Assembly (NCBI GenBank): GCA_046723735.1
Contig: JBKOVB010000040.1
Location: 1-45,436 of the forward strand
DNA length: 45,436 bases
Source of the DNA: RYN-111 sp046723735
Lineage (GTDB): Bacteria > Actinomycetota > Actinomycetes > Mycobacteriales > SCTD01
Reading direction: 5' to 3'
Below the pieces are notes generated by a model that saw nothing but the letters and a program-made list of their open reading frames with translations, had not been told where the DNA came from and did not search any database. A program made the position numbers and the translations under genes. Positions 24,937 to 33,634 of this stretch are shown piece after piece (positions within the stretch are counted from its first letter, which is position 1; the number at the start of each line of letters is the position of its first letter).

Positions 24937-25899
24937 GTGCTGCTCGACGTACGGCTCGACGCCGACCTGACCGCCGTACCTGCTGCAGTCGCGGAGCTCG
25001 AGGCCGCCGGCGTGGGCGGCGTCTTCACCTACGAGGGACCGGGTGACCCGTTCCTGCCGCTCGTGCCGGCCGCGTTGGGTTCCCGGTCCCTCGCGCTTTA
25101 CACCAACCTTGCGGTAGCGCTGCCGCGCAGCCCGATGCACCTGGCCTACCTCGCCCACGACCTGCAGCGGGCCTCGGGCGGCCGGTTCTCCCTCGGTCTC
25201 GGCACCCAGGTGAAGGCGCACGTGACGCGACGTTTCGGGTCCACGTGGGAGTCGCCGGTCGAGCAGCTGCGGGAGTGGGTGGGCGCGATCCGTGCCATCC
25301 AGAACGCCTGGGCCACAGGGGAACCGCTCGACTTCGTGGGTCGCTGGACAGAGCACACGTACTGCCCGCCCCTGTTCGTCCCGCCTCCCGCGCCGCCGGC
25401 CCCGGTCCTGCTCGGCGCCCTGGGGCCGCGCATGACGGCGATGGCGGTCGAGGTGGCCGACGGGCTGCTCGTCCACCCCTTCAACACCGCGCGCTCGCTG
25501 TCGGCCATGCTGACCGGGGTCCCGGCCGACTTTCCCGTCGTCGGCCAGGTCGTCGTGGGGGTCGCGACCACCGAAGAGTCGCTCGCCGAGGCGCGTGCGG
25601 CGGTCCGCTCGCTCCTCGCGTTCTACGCGTCCACCCCCGCGTACCGGCGGGTGCTCGACGCGCACGGCTGGGGCGAGCTCCAGACCGAGCTGCGCGACCT
25701 GACGAGGGCCGGGCGGTGGGCCGACCTGCCGGCGGCGCTGCCCGACGAGGTGCTGGACACTGCGGCTCTCGTGGGGTCGCCGGAGGAGGTAGCCCACGGG
25801 CTGCGCCAGCGGTTCGCCCGCTGCTCGCGGGTGGCGCTGTCCACGCCGTACCCGGTGCCCGTCCCGGTGCTGGCGGAGCTCGTCGACCGCTGCCGGTAG
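24937..25899 (+). CDS. Luciferase-like F420-dependent oxidoreductase (TIGR03617-like)
   Basis: The 320-residue cytoplasmic protein has the (beta/alpha)8 pattern of the luciferase-like monooxygenase superfamily: GVGGVFTYEGPGDPFLPL, LYTNLAVALPRSPMHLAYLA, RFSLGLGTQVKAHVTRRFG and VLLGALGPRMTAMAVEVADG. The text agrees best with the TIGR03617 group, which is abundant in mycobacteria and their relatives and predicted to use coenzyme F420. The GTG start is probably leaderless. It follows the FAD dehydrogenase by 18 bp; the two may act on the same pathway, but an internal promoter is present. Substrate unknown. Confidence 0.87.
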   Translation: MLLDVRLDADLTAVPAAVAELEAAGVGGVFTYEGPGDPFLPLVPAALGSRSLALYTNLAVALPRSPMHLAYLAHDLQRASGGRFSLGLGTQVKAHVTRRFGSTWESPVEQLREWVGAIRAIQNAWATGEPLDFVGRWTEHTYCPPLFVPPPAPPAPVLLGALGPRMTAMAVEVADGLLVHPFNTARSLSAMLTGVPADFPVVGQVVVGVATTEESLAEARAAVRSLLAFYASTPAYRRVLDAHGWGELQTELRDLTRAGRWADLPAALPDEVLDTAALVGSPEEVAHGLRQRFARCSRVALSTPYPVPVPVLAELVDRCR

Positions 25900-25950
25900 C
25901 GCCCGGCGCGCCTGCGGGCCGCCGCACCCGCCGCTCGGCACGCTGGAGGC

Positions 25951-26403
25951 GTGAGCCTCTACGACTACGTGCCGCACCCCCACGTCGAGGAGCGCAAGGT
26001 GGCGGGCCCCCCGACCACGCACGCGGCGCGCGCGAAGATCCACGGCACCGGGGTGATCGGACGCCTCAACGCCAAGGTGGGTCTCAAGATCACCCTGATC
26101 GTGGGCACGATGTGGTGCGCCTACCTGTTCACGCTGTTGGCCCTCATCTCCGCGCCGAAGGCCTTCAGCAGCGGCAACACCATCATCATCGTGGCCTGGA
26201 TCGCGCAGACGTTCCTGCAGCTGGTGCTCCTGCCGATCATCATCGTCGGCCAGAACGTGCAGGCCGCCTCGGCCGACGCCAGAGCGCAGGCGACGTACGA
26301 CGACGCCGCCGCCATCCTCGACGAGGCACGGCGCATCCAGGCGCATCTGCTGGCCCAGGACGCGGCACTCGCGGAGATCCGCGCGGCGCTGCCCTCCCGC
26401 TGA
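25951..26403 (+). CDS. DUF1003-like small membrane protein
   Basis: The 150-residue protein has a hydrophilic N terminus (YDYVPHPHVEERKVAGPP), two hydrophobic segments (about 47-70, LKITLIVGTMWCAYLFTLLAL, and 77-101, IIIVAWIAQTFLQLVLLPII) and a helical C terminus (ADARAQATYDDAAAILDEAR). The arrangement of two membrane spans followed by VGQNVQAAS resembles DUF1003 proteins, whose second span is followed by a similar SQNRQA motif. No role is known. The GTG at 25951 follows GGAGGC with too short a spacer, so the start is uncertain by a few codons. Confidence 0.7.
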   Translation: MSLYDYVPHPHVEERKVAGPPTTHAARAKIHGTGVIGRLNAKVGLKITLIVGTMWCAYLFTLLALISAPKAFSSGNTIIIVAWIAQTFLQLVLLPIIIVGQNVQAASADARAQATYDDAAAILDEARRIQAHLLAQDAALAEIRAALPSR

Positions 26404-26491
26404 CGCCCGCTCGGGTGGTATCGCGCACCTGACCCCGAGCCTCACCTGTTCGTGCGCCCGGGCGACGCCCGCTGCGCGGAGGGGGGTTGCC

Positions 26492-26866
26492 GTGCTGCTG
26501 CTCGTGCTCGCCACCGTGGTGCTGGTGCTGGGCCTTGCGTACGTCGTGCAGAACCGTTCCACCGCGGACGTCAGCAACAACGGGCGTCGGCCCCAGGGGC
26601 AGCCCGAGATGTGGCAGGCGATGGGCGCCACGACGACGGCCGGCTCACTCTCGGTCTGGTCGCTGTTCGGCGCCGTCGCCCTGCAGGTGGCCCTGGCCGG
26701 GCAGGTGCGCTACGCCGGCGTGCCCCTGAGCGTGCTGGCCTTCGTGCTCGCGCTCATGGCGCTGACCCGTTACCACGACCGTTCCCCGGTCGTCGTCCTG
26801 ACCCTCGCCGTCGCACTGTTCACCTCCGTCTTCCCCGTCGCGTTCTCCGTCTTCAGCACTCGTTGA
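26492..26866 (+). CDS. Small membrane protein, unknown
   Basis: The 124-residue protein has about four hydrophobic segments: residues 1-19 (MLLLVLATVVLVLGLAYVV), 51-70, 73-90 and 99-121. The loop after the first one is polar (QNRSTADVSNNGRRPQGQPE). GGAGGGG (26478-26484) is a good ribosome binding site 7 nt before the GTG. It stands alone between a DUF1003-like gene and a convergent CMD gene. No family recognised. Confidence 0.65.
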   Translation: MLLLVLATVVLVLGLAYVVQNRSTADVSNNGRRPQGQPEMWQAMGATTTAGSLSVWSLFGAVALQVALAGQVRYAGVPLSVLAFVLALMALTRYHDRSPVVVLTLAVALFTSVFPVAFSVFSTR

Positions 26867-26924
26867 GCGGCTCACCCGAGAGCTCGGCCACCACCCCGCT
26901 CAGGGTCGGTACGAGCACGAGGAG

Positions 26925-27275
26925 CTAGCTCTTCGGACCTGGGAAGCGCTGCTCGGTCCCCTTGCCCTTGTGCTGCGCGATGCGGTCCTCGACGACGTTG
27001 TTGAACGCCGCACCCCGCGGCCACCCGACGTAGTGGCTGAGGAAGATGGCAATCTCCCGCAGCTGGTCAGGGGTGACCTCGTCTCGCGCGAGGGCCGCGT
27101 CGACCTGCACGGGCAGCACGCTCGTCTCCCCCAGAGCGGCGATCACGCCGAGCAGGAGCAGTCGTCGTTCGCGGATCGTGAGGCCTTCGCGGGTCCAGAT
27201 GTCACCGAACAGGTGCTCGGCGGTGACGGAGAAGTACTCGCCCGGCAGGTCGGGTACCTTCCCCCAGGAGTACAC
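26925..27275 (-). CDS. Carboxymuconolactone decarboxylase (CMD)-family protein
   Basis: The 116-residue protein shows the CMD helical core: EHLFGDIWTREGLTIRERRL, LGVIAALGETSVLPVQVDAA and LREIAIFLSHYVGWPRGAAF. It is of the gamma-carboxymuconolactone decarboxylase/PcaC-like branch and lacks the CxxC of the AhpD peroxidases, so an alkylhydroperoxidase role is unlikely. The frame stays open further upstream but has no family-like sequence there, so I place the start at GTG 27275; the ribosome binding site is poor and the N terminus is uncertain. It is divergent from the ECF sigma factor gene. Confidence 0.75.
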   Translation of the reverse strand: MYSWGKVPDLPGEYFSVTAEHLFGDIWTREGLTIRERRLLLLGVIAALGETSVLPVQVDAALARDEVTPDQLREIAIFLSHYVGWPRGAAFNNVVEDRIAQHKGKGTEQRFPGPKS

Positions 27276-27453
27276 CTCCCCGCCACCGCACCGACCTGCG
27301 GCCGGTGGTCGACGGGCAGCCCGGCTTGACCCCCTGCCGGCGGTGCCGTTCGGTCGCCTGACGGCGGCGTCCCTGGCACCGGCCGCCGCGGGGTAGCTGC
27401 CCGAGCGTGTCAAGCGGGCTCGCCCCGGCGTCGATGGCACCGTGGGAGGCGCC

Positions 27454-27999
27454 ATGAACGGCAAGGAGTTCCGGCACACGCTCGCCGCCGCGCAGCACGG
27501 CGACGAGCAGGCCTTCGCGCGCCTCTGGCGGGCGAGCCACCCCGTGCTGCTGCGCTACCTGCGCGTTCTCGCGGGGGAGGCCGCGGAGGACGTCGCCTCC
27601 GAGACCTGGGTCTCCGTCGTACGCGGCCTGAAGGACTTCCGTGGGGACGATGAGGCATGGCGAGGCTGGCTCGTGACGCTGGCGCGGCGACGGGCCGTCG
27701 ACGCGGGTCGCGTGCGCCAGCGGCAGCCAGGCGTCCCGCTCGAGGAGGGCGTCGAGCCTCCCCCAGCGCCGGCTGCCGAGGTGGTGGCGCTGGAACGGCT
27801 CGACACCGAGGCGGCGCTCGCTCTCGTGGCGACGCTGCCTGCGCAGCAGGCGGAAGCGGTGGTGCTCCGGGTCGTCGTCGGACTAGATCCTGCCGCGGTG
27901 GCACGCCTGGTGGGCTCCACGCCCGGAGCGGTTCGGGTGAGCGTGCACCGCGGGCTCAGGCGGCTCGCCCAGCAGCTCGCGGAGGGTGTAACGCGCTGA
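27454..27999 (+). CDS. ECF-type RNA polymerase sigma factor
   Basis: The 181-residue protein has a sigma-70 region 2 (AFARLWRASHPVLLRYLRVL ... AEDVASETWVSVVRGLKDF ... AWRGWLVTLARRRAVDAGR) and a region 4 helix-turn-helix (LATLPAQQAEAVVLRV-like ... GLDPAAVARLVGSTPGAVRVS followed by HRGLRRLA). The ATG at 27454 follows GGGAGG (27444-27449) by 4 nt; a GTG at 27442 is the alternative. The next gene, 23 bp on, encodes a single-span membrane protein that is likely its anti-sigma factor. Target promoters cannot be read from the window. Confidence 0.93.
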   Translation: MNGKEFRHTLAAAQHGDEQAFARLWRASHPVLLRYLRVLAGEAAEDVASETWVSVVRGLKDFRGDDEAWRGWLVTLARRRAVDAGRVRQRQPGVPLEEGVEPPPAPAAEVVALERLDTEAALALVATLPAQQAEAVVLRVVVGLDPAAVARLVGSTPGAVRVSVHRGLRRLAQQLAEGVTR

Positions 28000-28022
28000 G
28001 GCTCGTGGTCGCTCTCCTTCAC

Positions 28023-28691
28023 ATGAAGAACTTCCTGCGCGCCACCACCTGGGAGCGCCGTGCCGTCGAAGACCCGCAGGTCTCCCAGCTGCACGACGCC
28101 CTGACCGCTCCACCCTCGCCTGCCGAGCTCGCCGGCGAGGAGGACGCCGTGGCGCTGTTCCGGTCGAGCAGTGCGAGGCGCCGCCCAGCCCGCCGCCGGC
28201 TGTGGAGGCCCGCGGTGCTGCTCGCAGCGGCGACGGCCGGGGCGTTGGGGCTGAGCGGGGTCGCCGCGGCGGCCTACTCCGGCGCGCTGCCCGACACGCT
28301 GCAGGACGCCGCGCACCACACCATCGGCGCACCCGCGGCGCACCCGCACGCCAAGCCCAGCGGCACGCCGGTCGGGCCGGATGCGACGGGGCCGGCCGCA
28401 CACGGGCTGTGCACGGCCTTCGACAAGGAGCGCACCCACGGCAAGGTGGCCGAGCGCTCCACGGCCTACCGCAACCTCGTCACCGCTGCCGGAGGGGCGG
28501 ACAAGATCGCGGCGTACTGCGCGACGGTCCCCACCCCCGGTCCGAGCGTCGCGCCGAGCGCCACGCCGACGCCGCGGCCCCACGGCAAGCCGACGTCGCT
28601 GCCGAACGGGAAGGTGCCCGGGGCCGGCAAGCCGACCGCGCACCCGAGCGGGGCGCCCACGCCCAACCCGGGCACCTCGCACCGCCCCTAG
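28023..28691 (+). CDS. Putative membrane-anchored anti-sigma factor
   Basis: The 222-residue protein has a cytoplasmic part (1-60, KNFLRATTWERRAVEDPQVS, with HDALTAPPSPAELAGEEDAV), one membrane span (about 63-84, RPAVLLAAATAGALGLSGVA) and an extracytoplasmic part. The latter starts YSGALPDTLQDAAHHTIGAP, a phrase common downstream of actinobacterial ECF sigma genes, and ends in a Pro/Gly/His/Lys-rich tail. Two cysteines (GLCTAF, AAYCATV) could form a disulfide. No zinc-binding ZAS motif is visible, so the anti-sigma assignment rests on position and topology. Confidence 0.72.
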   Translation: MKNFLRATTWERRAVEDPQVSQLHDALTAPPSPAELAGEEDAVALFRSSSARRRPARRRLWRPAVLLAAATAGALGLSGVAAAAYSGALPDTLQDAAHHTIGAPAAHPHAKPSGTPVGPDATGPAAHGLCTAFDKERTHGKVAERSTAYRNLVTAAGGADKIAAYCATVPTPGPSVAPSATPTPRPHGKPTSLPNGKVPGAGKPTAHPSGAPTPNPGTSHRP

Positions 28692-28703
28692 CCCGGCAGC
28701 CTC

Positions 28704-28732
28704 GACGCCCCTGCAGCCGCTGCAGGGGCGTC
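28704..28732 (+). terminator. Hairpin terminator after the sigma/anti-sigma pair
   Basis: GACGCCCCTGCAG (28704-28716), loop CCG, CTGCAGGGGCGTC (28720-28732) form a perfect 13-bp stem 13 bp after the stop codon. No U-tract follows. Confidence 0.85.
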
Positions 28733-28807
28733 CTGCTGTCGCGCGCCGGCGGTGCCATGCTGGAACAGCCTGGTCCGGAGGCGCTGGTCCCAGCCAGGAG
28801 GTACCAC

Positions 28808-29086
28808 GTGATCAGACGTGCGTTCCTGCTCGTGCCGCTCGTAGGAGCACTCGCCGCGGGGTGCGGCGGCGGCGCAGAGCGCACGCTCACCGTCGTACCG
28901 CTGGCCGACCGCGAGGCGCTGCTGGAGGCCGAGCGCGACTGCGCGGTCGACTGGTCGGCACCGGGTTGGCGCGCGCTGCAGCCCCGACCCGTGCTGACGG
29001 AGGACCTGATCGTGCACGGCGACCCGGCCGTCGTGATCCGGTGCCTGCTCGCCAGGAACGCGATCCTCACCTACTTCTTGGAGTAG
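28808..29086 (+). CDS. Small lipoprotein, unknown
   Basis: The 92-residue protein has a type II signal peptide with lipobox LAAGC (lipidated Cys at residue 19), followed by GGG and a short domain (LTVVPLADREALLEAERDCA ... VIRCLLARNAILTYFLE). Two later cysteines may pair. AGGAGGT (28796-28802) is a strong ribosome binding site 5 nt before the GTG. It ends 11 bp before the convergent SDR gene. No family recognised. Confidence 0.75.
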   Translation: MIRRAFLLVPLVGALAAGCGGGAERTLTVVPLADREALLEAERDCAVDWSAPGWRALQPRPVLTEDLIVHGDPAVVIRCLLARNAILTYFLE

Positions 29087-29097
29087 CCCGCGTTCAG

Positions 29098-29943
29098 CTA
29101 CTGCGAGGCGAGCCCGAACGTCGGGTCGTCGTCGCTGACACCGGCGAACTCGCTGTAGTCGGGCCCGCGACGCAGGCTGTGCCCGCCGTCCACGTCGATG
29201 ACCTGACCGGTGACCCAACGCGCCTCGTCGCCCGCCAGGAAGCGCACCAGCGCTCCGACGTCGGCGGGCTCCCCGACGCCAGGGAGCGGCGTGTTCTCGA
29301 CGTACGAGCGGAAGATGGCGCTGTCGCGCGGGACGACCTCCATGATCTCGGTGGCCGTGAAGCCGGGCCGCACGGCGTTGACGCGCACGCCGGCCGGGCC
29401 GTACTCGTCGGCCGCGTTGCGAACCAGCTCCTCCACGGCGGCCTTCGCCACCGGGTAGGCCCCGAACCAACGGTGGGTCTGGTGCCCCGCGATGGACGAG
29501 ATCGCGACGAACGACCCTCGCGACACCACCAGGTGAGGCAGGGCGTGCTTCGCGAGCAGCATCGTGCCGAGCACGTTGAGGTGCAGCACGCGCGTGAACT
29601 CGGCGACGTCCTGGGTGTGGAGCGGGCCGAGCATCCCGCCCCCGCCGGCGTTGGCCACCACCGTGTCTAGCCGGCCGCCGAACCCGACGGCGTGCGCGAC
29701 CGCCGCGGTCACGGAGGCCTCGTCGGTCACGTCGGCCACGACGTACGACGCCTTGCCCCCGCACCCGGCCACCAGGGCCAACCGGTCGACCGCGTCCTGC
29801 AGCGTCGCCTCCGTGCGGCCGCAGACGGTGACCGCCGCACCGTCCGCGACGAGCGCTGCCGCGCACGCGAAGCCGATCCCCGTGCCGCCGCCGCTGACCA
29901 GGGCGGCCGTCCCTTCCAGCCCACCCGCCAATCGTGATCCCAT
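29098..29943 (-). CDS. Short-chain dehydrogenase/reductase (SDR)
   Basis: This is a cytoplasmic NAD(P)-dependent oxidoreductase of 281 residues. The cofactor motif GGGTGIG follows AALVSG near residue 17. NAG occurs in VVANAGGGG. The catalytic Ser is in AISSIAG and the Tyr/Lys pair in YPVAK. The C-terminal half shows VNAVRPGFTATEI and GQVIDVDGGHSLRRGPD. It is the last gene of the operon fadD-cyp142-ech-SDR (19 bp after ech), so its likely substrate is a sterol side-chain hydroxyacyl-CoA or another CoA thioester. The ATG follows GAGAGGCG. Confidence 0.92.
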   Translation of the reverse strand: MGSRLAGGLEGTAALVSGGGTGIGFACAAALVADGAAVTVCGRTEATLQDAVDRLALVAGCGGKASYVVADVTDEASVTAAVAHAVGFGGRLDTVVANAGGGGMLGPLHTQDVAEFTRVLHLNVLGTMLLAKHALPHLVVSRGSFVAISSIAGHQTHRWFGAYPVAKAAVEELVRNAADEYGPAGVRVNAVRPGFTATEIMEVVPRDSAIFRSYVENTPLPGVGEPADVGALVRFLAGDEARWVTGQVIDVDGGHSLRRGPDYSEFAGVSDDDPTFGLASQ

Positions 29944-29962
29944 CAACGTTCGCCTCTCGTGG

Positions 29963-30754
29963 TCACCAGCCGGGCGGCAGGTTCGTGAAGTCGGCCGGGC
30001 GTCCCTCGGCGAAGGCCACCAAGGCCTCGGTGTTGGCAGGCCCGCCCAGCAGCCGCTGGAAGTGGCCGATCTCGCGCTGCTGCGCGGCCTCGATGTCCGC
30101 GCGGATCGGGCCCCACAGCGTGTCCTTGATGGCAGCGAGGCTCGAGATCGGCTTGCTGGCAAGAATCTCCGCGTGCCGGCGGGCGGTAGGCAGCAGGTCG
30201 TCCGGATCGCACACCTTCCAGGCGAGCCCCATCTCACGGGCCTCCTCGGCGCTGACCCACTCCGACGACATCAGCAGCCACGCCGCGTTCTGCCGCCCCA
30301 TCAGCTGCGGCAGCAGATAGCTCGACCCGAGCTCCGGCGGCACCCCCAGGTCGGTGAAGGGGCAGCGCAGCCGGGCGGCGCTGGACATGAGCACCAGGTC
30401 GGCGTAGCCCAGGAACGTGACGCCCGCACCGAGGGCGAGGCCGTTGACGGCCAGCAGCAGCGGCTTCGGGAGGGCCGCCATCGCCTTGCACACGCCCAGG
30501 AACCCGTGCTTGCCCATCGGGAAGCCGTCCGGGTCAGCGTTGCGCTGTGCCAGCTCGAACAGGTCCGCGCCCACGCTGAACGCCCGCCCGCTGCCCGTCA
30601 GCAGCACCGTCGCGACGCCGGGGTCGGTCGCCGCCCGGATCAGCTCCTCGGCGAGCGCGTCCAGCAGAGCCTCGCTGCAGGCGTTGAGGCTGTCGGGGCG
30701 GTTGAGGGTGAGGGTGCGGACCCGCTTGCTGTCCTCGACGAGAACCAGCGTCAC
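29963..30754 (-). CDS. Enoyl-CoA hydratase/isomerase (crotonase) family protein
   Basis: The 263-residue protein shows crotonase landmarks: LNRPDSLNACSEALLDAL, FSVGADL (substrate/CoA loop), LLLAVNGLALGAGVTFLGYAD (oxyanion hole) and CPFTDLGVPPELGSSYLLPQ. The usual hydratase pair of glutamates is not complete: the segment reads FTDLGVPPELG, with one acidic residue at the second position, as in isomerase-like members. The GTG at 30754 overlaps the stop of the P450 gene (GTGA). Within a sterol operon it would process an unsaturated side-chain acyl-CoA, but hydratase versus isomerase cannot be decided from sequence. Confidence 0.9.
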   Translation of the reverse strand: MTLVLVEDSKRVRTLTLNRPDSLNACSEALLDALAEELIRAATDPGVATVLLTGSGRAFSVGADLFELAQRNADPDGFPMGKHGFLGVCKAMAALPKPLLLAVNGLALGAGVTFLGYADLVLMSSAARLRCPFTDLGVPPELGSSYLLPQLMGRQNAAWLLMSSEWVSAEEAREMGLAWKVCDPDDLLPTARRHAEILASKPISSLAAIKDTLWGPIRADIEAAQQREIGHFQRLLGGPANTEALVAFAEGRPADFTNLPPGW

Positions 30755-31935
30755 GAGCGAGCGCCCAGCGGTGCGGTCGGCGTGAAGCGCACGGGCAGCG
30801 ACTCGTAGCCGCTGACGAAGTTCGCCGGCCGGAACACGGGCTCGGCCGGCTCCACGAGCTCCAGGTCGGGCAGCCGCGACAGCAGCCGGTCGACCATGGT
30901 GCGCACCTCGACGCGGGCGAGCGCGTTCCCGAGACAGAAGTGCGGCCCGTGGCCGAAGGCCACGTGCTCGTTGGGATCCCGGGCGACGTCGAACCGGAAC
31001 GGATCCGCGAACACGTCCTCGTCCCGGTTGGCCGAGGGGTACAGGAGCAGCACCTTGTCGCCCTGCTTCATGTCCTTGCCCTCGAAGGTCAGGTCCTGCG
31101 TGACCGTCCGGGACATGTTCTTGATGGGGCTGACCCAGCGCAGCATCTCCTCCACGCCGGTGGGCAGGAGCGAGCGGTCCGCTCGGAGACGATCCCACTG
31201 GTCGCGGTCGTGCAGCAGCTGCCACACCCCGCCGCTCATCACGTGCCGGCTGGTCTCGTCGCCGCCGATGAGGATGAGCAGCGCGTCGTGCACGAGGTCC
31301 TCGTGGGTCAGCCGCTTGCCCTCCACCTCGGCGTGCACGAGCACGCTGATGAGGTCGTCCGTGGGCGTCGCGCGGCGCTCCTCGATGACGCCGGAGACGT
31401 ACTCCACGTAACCCGTGAAGGCCTCCGTCATCCGCAGGATCGTCTCCTCGTCCTGCGCCCCGACCAGCGCCGACATCAGCGTGTCGGACCAGTCGAGCAG
31501 CGTCCCGAAGTCCTCGGGCGCGAAGCCCAGCGCCTGCCCGATGACCTCGATCGGCAGCCACGCGGCGACGTCGCGGACGAGGTCGCACTCCCCCTTCTCG
31601 CAGACCCGGTCGATGATCGCGTCGGTCAGCTCGAGGACGCGGCCCTCCTGCGCCAGCACGCGTCGCGGCGTGAACCCGGTCGCGACCAGCTTGCGGCGCA
31701 GCAGGTGCTCGGGGTCGTCCATGTCGATCAGGTGCGGCACCGCGCCCTGGTCCGGCCGCGTGCCCTGCGCGCTCGAGAACAGCTCGGGCTGCACCGAGGC
31801 CGACTTCACGTCCGCGTGCTTGGTCAGACCCCACACGTTGCCGTCGAAGTGCACCGGGTCGTTCTGCCGGAGCCAGGTGAGCTCCTCATGCGGGTCGGTG
31901 CCCCACCAGGCACCGGACAGGAAGTCGACGTGCAT
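30751..31935 (-). CDS. cyp142: Cytochrome P450, CYP142-like steroid C26-monooxygenase
   Basis: CYP142 oxidises the terminal carbon of the cholesterol or cholestenone side chain to the acid, using electrons from ferredoxin and its reductase. The 394-residue protein has the haem-ligand C334 in FGHGPHFCLGNALAR, the I-helix LILIGGDETSRH, the ExxR motif in EEMLR and RPANFVSGYESLPVRF near the end. Phrases such as RPDQ, LIDMDDPEHLLRRKLV and NRDQW-like DRDQWDRLR are almost those of mycobacterial CYP142. It lies between fadD (43 bp upstream) and the crotonase gene (overlap). No ferredoxin gene is in the operon. The ATG start agrees with family length. Confidence 0.88.
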   Translation of the reverse strand: MHVDFLSGAWWGTDPHEELTWLRQNDPVHFDGNVWGLTKHADVKSASVQPELFSSAQGTRPDQGAVPHLIDMDDPEHLLRRKLVATGFTPRRVLAQEGRVLELTDAIIDRVCEKGECDLVRDVAAWLPIEVIGQALGFAPEDFGTLLDWSDTLMSALVGAQDEETILRMTEAFTGYVEYVSGVIEERRATPTDDLISVLVHAEVEGKRLTHEDLVHDALLILIGGDETSRHVMSGGVWQLLHDRDQWDRLRADRSLLPTGVEEMLRWVSPIKNMSRTVTQDLTFEGKDMKQGDKVLLLYPSANRDEDVFADPFRFDVARDPNEHVAFGHGPHFCLGNALARVEVRTMVDRLLSRLPDLELVEPAEPVFRPANFVSGYESLPVRFTPTAPLGARS

Positions 31936-31978
31936 CAGTCAGTGCTCCAGATCTCGAAGGACGGGGTACGGCGGGGAA

Positions 31979-33610
31979 TCAGGCGCGCGCGGCGACCTCC
32001 TTCGCCCACCGGTAGTCGGCCTTCCCGGACGGCGACCGCACCACGGCGTCGACGAAGACCCAGGCCTTGGGCAGCTTGTAGCGCGCGACGTGCTCGGCCG
32101 CGTGCGCCTCGAGCTCTTCGGTGGTGGCCATGCGGCCGAGCTGGACGACCGCGACGACCTCCGAGCCCCACCGCTCGCTGGGCCGGCCGCAGACGATCAC
32201 GTCCTGCACAGCAGGGTGGCCGGCGATCGCGCTCTCGACCTCCTCGGCGAACACCTTCTCGCCGCCGGTGTTGATGGTGACCGCGTCCCGCCCGAGCAGC
32301 TCGATGGACCCGTCCGCGAGCAGGCGCGCGCGGTCACCCGGCACGGCGTACCGCGTCCCTTCGACCTCCGGGAAGGTGCGTGCGGTCTTCTCCGCGTCCC
32401 CGAGGTACCCCAGCGGCACCCATCCCGACTGGGCCAGCCAGCCGATGCCCTCATGACCAGGCTCGAGCAACCGCGACAGGCCGTCGTCCAGCACCACGGC
32501 GCCCGGCCCGGCCTGGAAGGTGCCGGTGGCGACGTTGCCCTTCACCGACAGGTGGCTCGCCTGGGCGCCGGTCTCGGACGAGCCGACGGAGTCGGAGACG
32601 AACACGTGCGGCACGTGCTCGAGCAGCCGTTCCTTGATGCTCGGCGTCAGCGGCGCGCTGCCGTTGCCCAGCACCGCCAGCGACGACAGGTCGTAGGTGT
32701 GCCGCTCCATCTCGTCCAGCAGCGGCCGCGCGACGGCGTCGCCGACGAGGGTGAGCATCCCGATGCGCTCGCGCTCCACGGTGCGCAGCACGTCGGCCGG
32801 GTCCATCCGGGTGTTCACGTCCGGCAGCACCACCTTGGCGCCGGTGTGCATCATGATGAACGCCGACCACTGCGCCGCGCCGTGCATGAACGGCGGGATG
32901 ACCAGCAGCCCGTCGCCGGTGCCGGCCACCGCCCGGGCCACCACGTCGTCGTACGACCGGACCGGGTCCCACACGCCAGGCGTGCGGCCGCCCATCGCGG
33001 ACATGAAGATGTCGTGCTGGCGCCACAGCACGCCCTTGGGCATGCCGGTGGTCCCGCCCGTGTAGAGGACGTAGAGGTCGTCCGGCGAGTGGTCGACAGG
33101 CGGCAGCTCCGGTACGGCGGAGGCCAGCGCCTCCTCGTAGTCCACCGCCCCCGGGAGCAGGTCGTGGCCCGAGCCGTCGTCGACCTGCAGCAGCACCTCG
33201 AGGTCCGGGAGCGTGTCGCGGACGGCGGCAAGCCGAGGGGCGAACGAGGCGTGGTAGACCACCGCCCGCGCCCCCGCGTCGGCGAACAGGTAGCGCAGCT
33301 CGTCCTCGACGTACCGGTAGTTGACGTTGAAGGGCGCCATCCGCGACTTGAACGCGCCGAGCATCCCCTCGAGGTACTCGTTGCCGTTGTGCAGGTACAG
33401 CGCGAGGTGGTCCTGGCCCGACTCGTGGTTGGCCAGCTCGGCGCGCTCGCGTCGTACCCCCATTCCGCGACCGTGCAGGTACGACGCCAGCCGGCGGCTC
33501 CGGTCGGTGAGCTGTGCGTGAGTGAGCCGGCGGTCCCGCCAGACGAAGACCTCGCGGTCCGGGACGGCCGCGGCGACCGCCTCCTGCGTCAGGGCCATGG
33601 TGAACAGCAC
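31979..33610 (-). CDS. Acyl-CoA synthetase, FadD19/FadD3-like (sterol side-chain acid ligase)
   Basis: This cytoplasmic adenylate-forming enzyme activates a carboxylic acid with ATP and CoA. The 543-residue product has the P-loop motif YTGGTTGMPKGV, the SIGSSETG-like SVGSSETGAQ, YAVPGDRA and the C-terminal LGRDAVTINTGGEKVF with the catalytic Lys in SGKADYRWAKE. That last phrase and the overall text resemble mycobacterial FadD19, which activates cholesterol C26 acids. Start: AGAGGTG (complement of 33616-33622) favours the GTG at 33610 over the ATG at 33598. It is the first gene of the operon whose second gene, cyp142, would make its substrate. Confidence 0.88.
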   Translation of the reverse strand: MLFTMALTQEAVAAAVPDREVFVWRDRRLTHAQLTDRSRRLASYLHGRGMGVRRERAELANHESGQDHLALYLHNGNEYLEGMLGAFKSRMAPFNVNYRYVEDELRYLFADAGARAVVYHASFAPRLAAVRDTLPDLEVLLQVDDGSGHDLLPGAVDYEEALASAVPELPPVDHSPDDLYVLYTGGTTGMPKGVLWRQHDIFMSAMGGRTPGVWDPVRSYDDVVARAVAGTGDGLLVIPPFMHGAAQWSAFIMMHTGAKVVLPDVNTRMDPADVLRTVERERIGMLTLVGDAVARPLLDEMERHTYDLSSLAVLGNGSAPLTPSIKERLLEHVPHVFVSDSVGSSETGAQASHLSVKGNVATGTFQAGPGAVVLDDGLSRLLEPGHEGIGWLAQSGWVPLGYLGDAEKTARTFPEVEGTRYAVPGDRARLLADGSIELLGRDAVTINTGGEKVFAEEVESAIAGHPAVQDVIVCGRPSERWGSEVVAVVQLGRMATTEELEAHAAEHVARYKLPKAWVFVDAVVRSPSGKADYRWAKEVAARA

Positions 33611-33634
33611 GCACGCACCTCTCGTCCACGGAAG

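Noticed and set aside
23626..26631. A 1001-codon minus-strand open frame
   Set aside because: It lies opposite two clear genes (FAD dehydrogenase and luciferase-like oxidoreductase) and has shadow composition.
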